Assembly: GCA_029907755.1 (NCBI GenBank)
Contig: JARYLH010000023.1
Location: 1 to 14,624, forward strand
Source of the DNA: Candidatus Methanosuratincola sp.
GTDB lineage: Archaea > Thermoproteota > Methanomethylicia > Methanomethylicales > Methanomethylicaceae
Length of the DNA stretch: 14,624 nucleotides
Direction of reading: 5' to 3'
Below the pieces are notes generated by a model. The model ran no database searches and was not told the origin of the DNA. It was given only the letters and a program-made list of their open reading frames with translations. Made by a program: the position numbers and the translations under genes. Each line of letters begins with the position of its first letter. Within the stretch, counting starts at the first letter, position 1. Below, piece after piece: positions 6,540 to 12,714 of the stretch.

Positions 6540-7976
6540 ATGAGGCTAGTCATGAAGTTCGGCGGAGCGCTGATGGAGGATGCCGAACAGATAGCCAACT
6601 CCGCATCGCTTGTGGCAGACAGGGCTAAAAAGGAAGACGAGATCGTGGTCACGGTCTCCGCCATGGGCGGAGTTACGGACGAACTAATACAGATGGGCGA
6701 GAATGCCAAGCTTGGGGACATGGAGAAGGTCCGCAAGATGCTCTCACAGCTAGAGAAGAGGCACTTCGAAGCGGCAAGAAAGCTATGCACAGGCACTGCC
6801 CTTGAAGAGACCTCCGAGAAGATAAGGAAACTCATAGAAACACTGAACCAGTGCCTTACGGGTGTCTTCCTCCTTAGGGAGCTCACGCCACGATCCAAGG
6901 ATCTGATACTCTCCTTCGGGGAGCGGCTCTCGGCCCCCCTGATGAGGGGAGCCCTGGTTTCTATGGGCATCAAGTCAATTGACCTCACGGGGGGCGAGGC
7001 AGGGATAATCACAGACAGCAACTACGGCAATGCGAAGCCTCTCCTCAACATAACAGAGGTAATGGTAAAAGACAGGCTAATGCCGATTCTCAAGGCGGGC
7101 GTCGTGCCCGTAGTGACCGGGTTCATAGGCCAGGATCAGAACGGGGTAGTGACAACCCTGGGCAGGGGCGGATCAGACTACACCGCGACCATCCTCGCTT
7201 CATCCCTTGAAGTGGATGAGGTCTGGATCTGGAAGGATGTCGACGGGATAATGACCGCAGACCCGAAGATAATCAAGACTGCCAAAACCATACCAGTGCT
7301 CTCCTACCTTGAGGTGATGGAGATGGCTTACTTCGGGGCGAAGGTGCTGCATCCGCTGACGGTTACCCCGGTCCAGGAGAGGCTGATCCCGATCAGGATC
7401 AGGAGTGCATACAACCCTTCCAACCCAGGTACACTGATCAGGGAGAAGAGCGTGCCGAAACCCACGGTCAAGGCAATAACCGCTATCAGGAGCATGAGCA
7501 TAATAACCACGGGAGGGGCCGGGATGATTGGGGTTCCGAGCGTGGTGGCTCGCGTCTTCGCGACGCTTTCCTCGAACGGAATAAATGTCGCAATGATATC
7601 ACAAAGCTCTTCTCAGGCAAACATCTCCATGGTCGTCAAGAACGAGGAGCTCGAAAGGGCACTGAAGGCCCTAAAGATCGAGTTCAGGAACGGAGATCTC
7701 ATAAGGGACATACACTCGATACCCGATGTTGCGATCGTCGCGATCGTTGGGGAGGGCATGCGAGGGACAAAAGGAGTCGCAGCAAAGCTCTTCAGCGCGG
7801 TCGCCAACGCCGGCATCAACATCCTGATGATTTCCCAAGGTTCTTCGGAGCTCAACATATCGTTTGTGATCCAAGAGATCGACCTGAATAGAGCGGTTGA
7901 AGCAATACATGCAGCATTCGAACTTGACAAAATGGGTGAGAATGCGCCCCAAGCTCAGGAGCCGCATGCAACTTAA
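6540..7976 (+). CDS. lysC: Aspartate kinase with two ACT domains
   Basis: This 478-residue enzyme phosphorylates aspartate, the committed step of the aspartate amino acid family, and feeds the Asd encoded just upstream. The kinase domain shows VVTVSAMGGVTDELI (36-50), LTPRSKDLILSFGERLSAP, GEAGIITD, TLGRGGSDYTA and WKDVDGIMTADP. Two C-terminal ACT domains follow (ISQSSSQANISMVV and ISQGSSELNISFVI segments), so feedback inhibition by an end product is likely. The usual KFGGTSV start motif reads KFGGALM (6-12), a departure from family consensus. ATG 6540 gives MRLVMKFGG. GTG 6531 would add three residues, and ATG 6552 has its own TGAGG site, so the exact start is not settled. Confidence 0.93.
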   Translation: MRLVMKFGGALMEDAEQIANSASLVADRAKKEDEIVVTVSAMGGVTDELIQMGENAKLGDMEKVRKMLSQLEKRHFEAARKLCTGTALEETSEKIRKLIETLNQCLTGVFLLRELTPRSKDLILSFGERLSAPLMRGALVSMGIKSIDLTGGEAGIITDSNYGNAKPLLNITEVMVKDRLMPILKAGVVPVVTGFIGQDQNGVVTTLGRGGSDYTATILASSLEVDEVWIWKDVDGIMTADPKIIKTAKTIPVLSYLEVMEMAYFGAKVLHPLTVTPVQERLIPIRIRSAYNPSNPGTLIREKSVPKPTVKAITAIRSMSIITTGGAGMIGVPSVVARVFATLSSNGINVAMISQSSSQANISMVVKNEELERALKALKIEFRNGDLIRDIHSIPDVAIVAIVGEGMRGTKGVAAKLFSAVANAGINILMISQGSSELNISFVIQEIDLNRAVEAIHAAFELDKMGENAPQAQEPHAT

Positions 7977-7999
7977 TGCGCCACAACAACGCACCAAAA

Positions 8000-8005
8000 T
8001 TTTTT
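8000..8005 (+). terminator. Oligo-T terminator after lysC
   Basis: AAAATTTTTT lies about 25 bases after the lysC stop. A second T-run (8066-8071) could act as backup before the convergent gene. Confidence 0.45.
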
Positions 8006-8026
8006 CATAGGCGCCCTGTTTTGCCG

Positions 8027-8040
8027 GATCGGGTCCGATC
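8027..8040. repeat. Short inverted repeat between convergent operons
   Basis: GATCGG-GT-CCGATC is a perfect 6-base inverted repeat with a 2-base spacer. It is too tight for a good RNA hairpin and sits between two converging transcripts. It may be a protein site, a terminator aid or chance. Confidence 0.3.
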
Positions 8041-8085
8041 AGGAAATGTGCAGCTCAATGATCGATTTTTTAGGGATCAAACTGG

Positions 8086-8098
8086 AAAAATGCAAAAA
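8086..8098 (-). terminator. Oligo-T terminator of the second dehydratase cassette
   Basis: On the minus strand two T5 tracts follow the dehydrogenase stop within about 25 bases (CTTTTTGCATTTTTCC), a typical archaeal termination pattern. Confidence 0.45.
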
Positions 8099-8106
8099 GG
8101 GAAAAC

Positions 8107-9114
8107 TTAGGACAGCTTCTCTGCGACAGCCTTCGCAAAGTCCATTGTCCCTGCGCTCCCGCCCAGATCCCTGGTCACCGTCTTGCCCTCTTCGAGCACG
8201 GCATCTATAGCCTTCTCAAGGCGGTTCCCTGCATCGACTTCCCCAAGGTACTTCAGCATCATGCAGGAGGAGAGCATTATAGCAGCTGGGTTTGCATCCC
8301 ACTTTCCGGCGTGCTTGGGGGCAGTGCCGTGAATAGCCTCGAAGAAGGCGTAGCGGTCCCCGATGTTAGCGCTCGGCGCAAGCCCCAGCCCTCCGACCAC
8401 GCCAGCGGCCTCGTCGGAAAGGACGTCGCCGAAGAGGTTTGTAGTCACGATGACGTCTATGTCCTGAGGGCGCATTGCTATTCGCATCGCGGCAGCATCC
8501 ACGTGCATCTCATCGAACGTTATGTCAGGGTATCCCTTTGCCACTTCTGCGCAAACCGACCTGAAGAGTCCACAGGTTTCCTTGAGGACGTTGGCCTTGT
8601 GGACGGCAGTCACCCTCTTGCGCTTCTCCCTACGCGCGAGCTCGAATGCAAACCTGGCGATCCGCTCGGATCCCTTTCTGGTTATCTTCCTTATTGTGAT
8701 GGCAGAGTCCCCTATCGGGTACTCGATGCCGGAGTAGAGACCTTCAGTATTCTCCCTCACTATCACAAGATCCACATTCTTGTGGACCGAAGGCACGTTC
8801 GGATGGTTCCTGAAAGGGCGAACGTTCGCGTATAGATCCAATATTTGCCTTAGGGTCACGGTGGCGCTCCTGAATGAGCCCGGACCGGGCGGGGTCTGGG
8901 TCGGACCTTTAAGGCAGGCGTCCGAAGACTTGATTATCTCAATCGTCTCCTCCGGGAGCTGGTTCCCGTACTTCTCCCAGGCGTTTAGTCCGGCAGCCAC
9001 TTTGATGAACTCGAACTTAAGCCCAAGCGCATTGAGCGCGTAGATTGCTGCTTCGGTAATCTCTGGACCTATACCGTCGCCCGTGATTACTGAGATCTTG
9101 TAGGTTCTTCCCAC
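8107..9114 (-). CDS. Isocitrate/homoisocitrate-type beta-decarboxylating dehydrogenase
   Basis: The 335-residue member of the isocitrate/isopropylmalate dehydrogenase family oxidises a 2-hydroxy-tricarboxylate or dicarboxylate to a 2-oxoacid plus CO2. Motifs are TGDGIGPEI (11-19), IVRENTEGLYSG (118-129), AVHKANVLK (170-178), HVDAAAM, FGDVLSDEAA and IHGTAPKHAGK (261-271). The substrate segment GPGSFRSATVTLR (77-89) has the Ser/Arg-containing form of isocitrate, homoisocitrate and AksF-type enzymes, not the GESAADVIVKLR form of the leuB copy. Candidate roles are homoisocitrate or AksF-type oxidation (lysine, coenzyme B) or isocitrate oxidation. The frame extends far upstream, but GTG 9114 with AGAGGT 8 bases before it gives the same length as LeuB. 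It overlaps the small subunit gene by 28 bases. Confidence 0.85.
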   Translation of the reverse strand: MGRTYKISVITGDGIGPEITEAAIYALNALGLKFEFIKVAAGLNAWEKYGNQLPEETIEIIKSSDACLKGPTQTPPGPGSFRSATVTLRQILDLYANVRPFRNHPNVPSVHKNVDLVIVRENTEGLYSGIEYPIGDSAITIRKITRKGSERIARFAFELARREKRKRVTAVHKANVLKETCGLFRSVCAEVAKGYPDITFDEMHVDAAAMRIAMRPQDIDVIVTTNLFGDVLSDEAAGVVGGLGLAPSANIGDRYAFFEAIHGTAPKHAGKWDANPAAIMLSSCMMLKYLGEVDAGNRLEKAIDAVLEEGKTVTRDLGGSAGTMDFAKAVAEKLS

Positions 9115-9608
9115 ACGAATCGACCTCTCTTCTTGAAATGCTCGACAAGCCCTCCGTCTTGCAGGATTGTCATCAGGAAACCGGGTATTGGCTTGAAATA
9201 AAAGGTTTTGCTTCCGGACATAACCTTGCCTTCTGAGAGCCGGATCTCCACAACATCGCCAGTATCCACATTGTCGTAGAGATCTGGGCACTCTACGAGT
9301 GGAAGACCGATGTTGAATGAGTTCCTGTAGAATATCCGGGCGAATGACTTTGCAACGACTGCACTGACTCCGGCATGCTTTATGACTAGAGGGGCTTGCT
9401 CCCTGCTTGATCCGCACCCGAAGTTCTCTCCGGCAACGATTATGTCGCCTTTTGAAACCTTTGATGCAAACTGCGGGTCTGCACCCTCCATCGCATGCTT
9501 GGCCAGCTCGTCCAAGTCGATCGTCTTGAACTTGTACTTGCCGGGGATTATCAAATCGGTAGATACGTCGTCCCCAAACTTCCAAACCTTTCCCTTAAGC
9601 GTCTCCAT
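9087..9608 (-). CDS. Aconitase-superfamily (LeuD/homoaconitase-like) small subunit, second copy
   Basis: This 173-residue swivel subunit partners the large subunit encoded just upstream. Motifs are WKFGDDVSTDLIIPGKY (9-25), NFGCGSSREQAPL (62-74) and FARIFYRNSFNIGLP (89-103). The specificity loop reads YKFKT (25-29), which matches neither the hydrophobic YLV loop of isopropylmalate isomerase nor the YLRT loop of methanogen homoaconitase. A basic residue is nevertheless present, which could favour a longer or more acidic substrate. ATG 9608 has GGAG about 9 bases upstream, overlapping the end of the large subunit gene, whose stop is 6 bases away. It is about 11 residues longer at the C-terminus than strictly needed because it reads into the dehydrogenase gene. 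Confidence 0.9.
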   Translation of the reverse strand: METLKGKVWKFGDDVSTDLIIPGKYKFKTIDLDELAKHAMEGADPQFASKVSKGDIIVAGENFGCGSSREQAPLVIKHAGVSAVVAKSFARIFYRNSFNIGLPLVECPDLYDNVDTGDVVEIRLSEGKVMSGSKTFYFKPIPGFLMTILQDGGLVEHFKKRGRFVWEEPTRSQ

Positions 9609-9614
9609 CCCAAA

Positions 9615-10853
9615 TCACTCCGGAACAGTTATCTTCCCATTGAGTGCGCAGTAGGCAGCGGTCAGAGGCGAAGCAAGGTATATACTCGAGTCTGCACAGC
9701 CCATCCTCCCCTTGAAGTTCCTATTGGTCGTGGAGACTACCACATCGCCAGGCGACGGCACGCCGTGGTGACCTCCGACGCATGGTCCGCATCCAGGGAC
9801 CCCCACCGCGCATCCGCTCTTCACCAGCTCCTCGATAATGCCGTTCTTCAGCGCCGCCAAGTATGTCTCACGCGAGGCAGGCATTACAATGGTCCTCGCC
9901 CTCACCTTCTTGCCCCTAATGACCCTTGCAGCCACTTCGAGATCCTCGAGGCGACCGTTGGTGCAGGAGCCTATGAAGACCTGATCGACTTGGAGACCCT
10001 CCATTTCGGAGACCGCTTTAACATTGTCGACCTGGTGCGGGCAAGAGAGCATGGGCTCCAGCTTGTCTGCCTCGACCTCCAAGTTGTCGGCGTAGTGAGC
10101 GCCAGGATCTGCGGAGATCTCCAAGAACGGGACTTTAATCCGCCCCTCAAGGTACTGCCTTGTGACCCCGTCAGAGGCGATCAGACCGGTTTTGCCGCCC
10201 ATCTCAACGGCCATATTGGTCATAGCCATCCTGCTGTCTACAGACATTGCCTTTACGGCATCCCCAGTGAACTCTACAGACATGTATGTCGCGCCGTCCG
10301 CTCCGACCTCCCCTATCGCGTAGAGGATTGCATCTTTCGACATGACGTTTTTTGGCATATTTCCGGATATGTTGATCCTCAGCGTTTCTGGAACCTTGAA
10401 CCACAGCTTCCCCGAGGCGAAGACTGCGGCCATATCTGTTGAGCCTATACCAGTGGAGAAAGCTGCAAAAGCACCGTGTGTGCAAGTGTGGGAGTCCGCC
10501 CCTACCACTATCCCCCCAGGGTAAATGTGCCCCTTCTCAGGCAACAGCTGGTGGCATATGCCCTCCCCTACATCATAAAGCGTAACACCGAACTTCTTCG
10601 CGAAGTCGCGCATCATCTTGTGCAGTGCGGATGTGCCCTCGTTCGAGCTGGGCGAGATGTGGTCAATCACGAAGATTGCCTTGCTCCCATCCCAGACCTT
10701 CTTTGCGCCCATTCCCTCGAAGCTCTTTATCATGAGCGGGGCGGTCCCGTCCTGCGCCATTGCGGCATCGATAGGGAGGACTACAATCTCCCCAGGTGAC
10801 GGCGCACGCCCTATCTTTCTTGAGATGATCTTTTCGGCCAGTGTCATTCCCAT
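9615..10853 (-). CDS. Aconitase-superfamily (LeuC/homoaconitase-like) large subunit, second copy
   Basis: The 412-residue product is an iron-sulfur dehydratase large subunit. The [4Fe-4S] ligands are Cys297 (GSCTNGR), Cys355 and Cys358 (VPGCGPCVGGH), and VVGADSHTCTHGAF (116-129), STGIGSTDMAA and TNRNFKGRMG are family motifs. It is clearly paralogous to leuC in this window (MGMTLAEKII versus MGMTISEKIL) but diverged. The reaction is hydration and dehydration of a 2-alkylmalate, homocitrate or citrate-type acid; which one cannot be read from this subunit alone. ATG 10853 is preferred over TTG 10874 because the TTTAAA box near 10895 predicts transcription from about 10868, downstream of the TTG. 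It is first gene of a three-gene operon and divergent from nikR. Confidence 0.88.
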   Translation of the reverse strand: MGMTLAEKIISRKIGRAPSPGEIVVLPIDAAMAQDGTAPLMIKSFEGMGAKKVWDGSKAIFVIDHISPSSNEGTSALHKMMRDFAKKFGVTLYDVGEGICHQLLPEKGHIYPGGIVVGADSHTCTHGAFAAFSTGIGSTDMAAVFASGKLWFKVPETLRINISGNMPKNVMSKDAILYAIGEVGADGATYMSVEFTGDAVKAMSVDSRMAMTNMAVEMGGKTGLIASDGVTRQYLEGRIKVPFLEISADPGAHYADNLEVEADKLEPMLSCPHQVDNVKAVSEMEGLQVDQVFIGSCTNGRLEDLEVAARVIRGKKVRARTIVMPASRETYLAALKNGIIEELVKSGCAVGVPGCGPCVGGHHGVPSPGDVVVSTTNRNFKGRMGCADSSIYLASPLTAAYCALNGKITVPE

Positions 10854-10891
10854 GAACCGACACCAGGCTCTCAATTAGAGATAGCTCTTGC

Positions 10892-10897
10892 TTTAAA
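10892..10897 (-). promoter_or_regulatory. TATA box of the second dehydratase cassette
   Basis: GGTTTAAAGC on the minus strand is centred about 42 bases before the ATG at 10853, predicting a start near 10868 and a 15-base leader. It shares the roughly 155-base divergent region with the nikR promoter. Confidence 0.5.
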
Positions 10898-10960
10898 CCT
10901 ATCGCATCCGGAATCTTCAGCACATTTAGCCACAGTTGACAAAAACACAAGGAGGATGGC

Positions 10961-10977
10961 GGGAAAGAGTTTTAATT
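10961..10977 (+). promoter_or_regulatory. BRE/TATA promoter of nikR
   Basis: GGGAAAG followed by AGTTTTAATT is BRE- and TATA-like. The predicted start near 10999 leaves a leader of about 10 bases, with GAGGAA at 10998-11003 before the ATG at 11009. Confidence 0.5.
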
Positions 10978-10995
10978 GCATTGGCAGAGTTTAAT
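10966..10995 (+). repeat. Imperfect direct repeat over the nikR promoter
   Basis: AGAGTTTTAAT (10966-10976) and AGAGTTTAAT (10986-10995) start exactly 20 bases apart. The first is the TATA region; the second lies just before the predicted transcription start. The pair is a candidate operator, or simply two TATA-like elements. Confidence 0.3.
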
Positions 10996-11008
10996 CTGAG
11001 GAAGTGCA

Positions 11009-11422
11009 ATGGAAGAGAAGAAGGGTGTCGAGAGGTTCAGCATATCCGTCGAGCCTGACTTGGTCAGCGAGTTCGACTCGATTGTAGAGAGGCTCAAACT
11101 GAACCGCTCTAAAGCAATACAGCAAGCAATGCGGCTCTTCCTGTCAGAGCATTATTGGAGCGAGATAAAGGGGGAGTCCGCAGGAGCGATCGTTGTCGTC
11201 TTCGACCACAGCATAAGGCTCGCGGAGGACGAGCTCACGGAACTCCAGCACAGCTTCAGGGAAGTCATAAACTCAGTTCTCCACATCCATATCGATGAAA
11301 GGAATTGTCTTGAGATCATCGCTGTGAGGGGAAAGGCAGGCAAAGTCAAGGAGCTGACCGAGGCTTTGGAAAAGAGCAAAGGAGTCAAACAGATCAGGTA
11401 CACGATAGTGGCAATTGAGTGA
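11009..11422 (+). CDS. nikR: NikR-type nickel-responsive transcriptional regulator
   Basis: The 137-residue product has an N-terminal ribbon-helix-helix domain (about 8-50; RFSISVEPDLVSEFDSIVER then NRSKAIQQAMRLFL) and a C-terminal ACT-like metal-binding domain. All four nickel ligands of E. coli NikR have counterparts at the right spacing: His81 (in LQHSF), His92 and His94 (in LHIHID) and Cys100 (in NCLEI). NikR proteins bind DNA when loaded with nickel and usually repress nickel uptake. No nickel transporter is visible here. It is divergent from the aconitase-like cassette, so that cassette could be a target, but this is inference. Direct repeats over its own promoter suggest autoregulation. 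GAGGAA precedes the ATG. Confidence 0.92.
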   Translation: MEEKKGVERFSISVEPDLVSEFDSIVERLKLNRSKAIQQAMRLFLSEHYWSEIKGESAGAIVVVFDHSIRLAEDELTELQHSFREVINSVLHIHIDERNCLEIIAVRGKAGKVKELTEALEKSKGVKQIRYTIVAIE

Positions 11423-11451
11423 GATTTATATCTTGAAAGGATTAATCGGAT

Positions 11452-11457
11452 AAAAAA
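11452..11457 (-). terminator. Oligo-T terminator of the ESCRT-III gene
   Basis: On the minus strand TTATTTTTTATCC lies about 35 bases past the ESCRT-III stop. No T-run is apparent on the plus strand for nikR in this 67-base gap. Confidence 0.4.
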
Positions 11458-11489
11458 TAAATGAGAAAAGTCTTTAGGGTGTTTAGATC

Positions 11490-12098
11490 TCAGATCTCAA
11501 TGCCCTCTCTTGGAACGTCGGCGGGGAGGTCTGGGAACTTCTCCTTGACCCTCTGCTCTGCGATCGTCGCAGCCTCTGAGAGGATCCTGCTGGCGTCCTC
11601 GTTAGCCGCCTCGAATGAGACGTTCAGGTTGGAGGAGGCTCCAGCCTCGGTCACTATCGAGGAGAGGGATTCGCTTAGGTATGAGAATCCCTTCTCTGCC
11701 TCAGGGACTATTTGGAATACGTTGCTCTGCACTCCCTTTATGATTGATATGGCAGGGGTTACAGTATTAACAAAGTCGCCGTAGTCCTTTACCGTTGTGA
11801 GCCTTAGCGAGATCGTCTCAAGGGCGAGCTTGATCTGCGTGACTCGCTTTGCCAGCTTCCTTACTTCAGCCAGCTCGTTGGCGTACATCAGTGCCCTCGA
11901 TCGATCGTGTTTTGTATACGAGTCCACGACCTTCTGGAAGATCTGGCGGTCCTTCTCCACCAACTTGTTGCTGGCAATATCCAGCATCTGCGTCTTAGCC
12001 GAGATGAGCCTGATCGCATTCTCGATAGCGGGCTTCAGGGGGCCGCTCTGGACAGGAGCCTTCTCTTTTCGCTCCCAGTTCTTCGAAAACTCGGGCAT
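11490..12098 (-). CDS. cdvB: ESCRT-III/Snf7-family protein (CdvB paralogue)
   Basis: The 202-residue product is a helical ESCRT-III-type protein. It shows a basic N-terminus (MPEFSKNWERKEKAP), a long helical hairpin rich in charged and hydrophobic residues (about 20-110, including ALMYANELAEVRKLAKRVTQ) and further helices to about 185, matching archaeal CdvB. ESCRT-III proteins polymerise on the inner membrane surface and constrict it during division or vesicle release, and are disassembled by the ATPase CdvC/Vps4. The tail (FPDLPADVPREG) is proline-rich like a Vps4-binding MIM2 motif. No winged-helix tail is present, so it resembles the shorter paralogues (CdvB1-3). cdvA and cdvC are not in the window. 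ATG 12098 is favoured by the TATA/BRE just upstream and a family-like N-terminus. Confidence 0.85.
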   Translation of the reverse strand: MPEFSKNWERKEKAPVQSGPLKPAIENAIRLISAKTQMLDIASNKLVEKDRQIFQKVVDSYTKHDRSRALMYANELAEVRKLAKRVTQIKLALETISLRLTTVKDYGDFVNTVTPAISIIKGVQSNVFQIVPEAEKGFSYLSESLSSIVTEAGASSNLNVSFEAANEDASRILSEAATIAEQRVKEKFPDLPADVPREGIEI

Positions 12099-12126
12099 TT
12101 TATAACCACACCTGATTGAGTCATGC

Positions 12127-12143
12127 AAAAAAGTAGTTAAAAA
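12127..12143 (-). terminator. Oligo-T tracts after uspA
   Basis: On the minus strand, TTTTTAACTACTTTTTT starts about 17 bases after the uspA stop and could end its transcript. The first tract also forms the TATA element of the following ESCRT-III gene. Confidence 0.35.
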
Positions 12144-12151
12144 GAGTTTCG
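12137..12151 (-). promoter_or_regulatory. BRE/TATA promoter of the ESCRT-III gene
   Basis: On the minus strand CGAAACT is followed by CTTTTTAAC, a near-ideal archaeal BRE and TATA box. It predicts a start near 12114 and a leader of about 16 bases, so the gene is not dependent on uspA transcription. Confidence 0.6.
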
Positions 12152-12159
12152 AACGACCT

Positions 12160-12648
12160 TCACCGCTCTATCAAAACGGAGCAGTGCGCCTCCGTTGCGA
12201 CCTTGCTGCTGACGCTTCCGAGCGGGGCGTAGGTAGAAGGCTTCTCCTTGCTGCCTACCACGATGAGTTCGATGTCGTTCTCACCGGCGTACTTGATTAT
12301 CTCCTCGGCAGGGTCGCCCTCGAGGCGCATGGTCGTGTGCTCGATCCCAGCCTCAGAGGCTTTTTTCCCTGCCACTTCGAAAAGCGTTGCCGCGTCCTTC
12401 AGGAGCACATCCCTGTAAGAAGGATCCATCGCAGTAGTCTGTCTTGATTGGAGTGGGAGCTTTGTCCTCACAACGTGGACTATGTGCAGCTTTGCACAGT
12501 TCGCCTTTGAGAGCAGGATGGCCCTCTCAAGGACCTTTGCCGAGACATAAGAATAGTCTACAGCTGCCATTATTGACCTGTAGTTCGATCTGACTTTATC
12601 AAATCCATCAAAAAATGACGCAGTAGGGCAGAGCGTCTTGGCGGACAT
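12160..12648 (-). CDS. Universal stress protein UspA family
   Basis: The 162-residue single-domain USP has the alpha/beta fold order of the family: IMAAVDYSYVSAKVLERAI (26-44), a central LHIVHVV strand (55-61), and a C-terminal IELIVVGSKEKPS...LGSVSSKVATEAHCSVLI block. USPs bind nucleotides or form dimers in stress responses; the substrate is unknown. The ATP-binding signature G-x2-G-x9-G-[ST] is altered at its second glycine (GSKE), so ATP binding is doubtful. A leading stretch of about 22 residues precedes the usual first strand. ATG 12648 is the only convincing start upstream of the fold; the internal ATG at 12570 would cut into the first strand. It is divergent from the thiI-like gene across 66 bases. 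Confidence 0.85.
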   Translation of the reverse strand: MSAKTLCPTASFFDGFDKVRSNYRSIMAAVDYSYVSAKVLERAILLSKANCAKLHIVHVVRTKLPLQSRQTTAMDPSYRDVLLKDAATLFEVAGKKASEAGIEHTTMRLEGDPAEEIIKYAGENDIELIVVGSKEKPSTYAPLGSVSSKVATEAHCSVLIER

Positions 12649-12680
12649 ACATCATTCGCATATATTTGACAAGGAGGAGG

Positions 12681-12688
12681 CTTATATT
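12681..12688. promoter_or_regulatory. Shared TATA-like element between uspA and the thiI-like gene
   Basis: CTTATATT reads as a TATA box in both directions. On the plus strand it predicts a start near 12711, 4 bases before the GTG at 12715, so that transcript would be almost leaderless. On the minus strand (AATATAAG) it predicts a start near 12659, about 11 bases before the uspA ATG. A second AT-rich tract at 12660-12667 is placed too close to the uspA start to serve it. Confidence 0.4.
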
Positions 12689-12714
12689 CGAGATCGTCCA
12701 ACTTCCGGGCAGAA

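Noticed and set aside
8311..9043. Plus-strand open frames opposite the second dehydrogenase
   Set aside because: They are shadows of the dehydrogenase gene: their products show no recognisable domains, and the minus strand encodes conserved catalytic motifs throughout.
9115..9585. Long N-terminal extension of the second dehydrogenase
   Set aside because: It lies antiparallel in frame within the small subunit gene on the same strand, has no family similarity and starts inside that gene. GTG 9114 with AGAGGT gives the normal family length.
11009..11422. A simple CopG/antitoxin ribbon-helix-helix gene
   Set aside because: The second half contains the complete NikR nickel-ligand set (His81, His92, His94, Cys100) at the correct spacing, and no toxin gene is adjacent.
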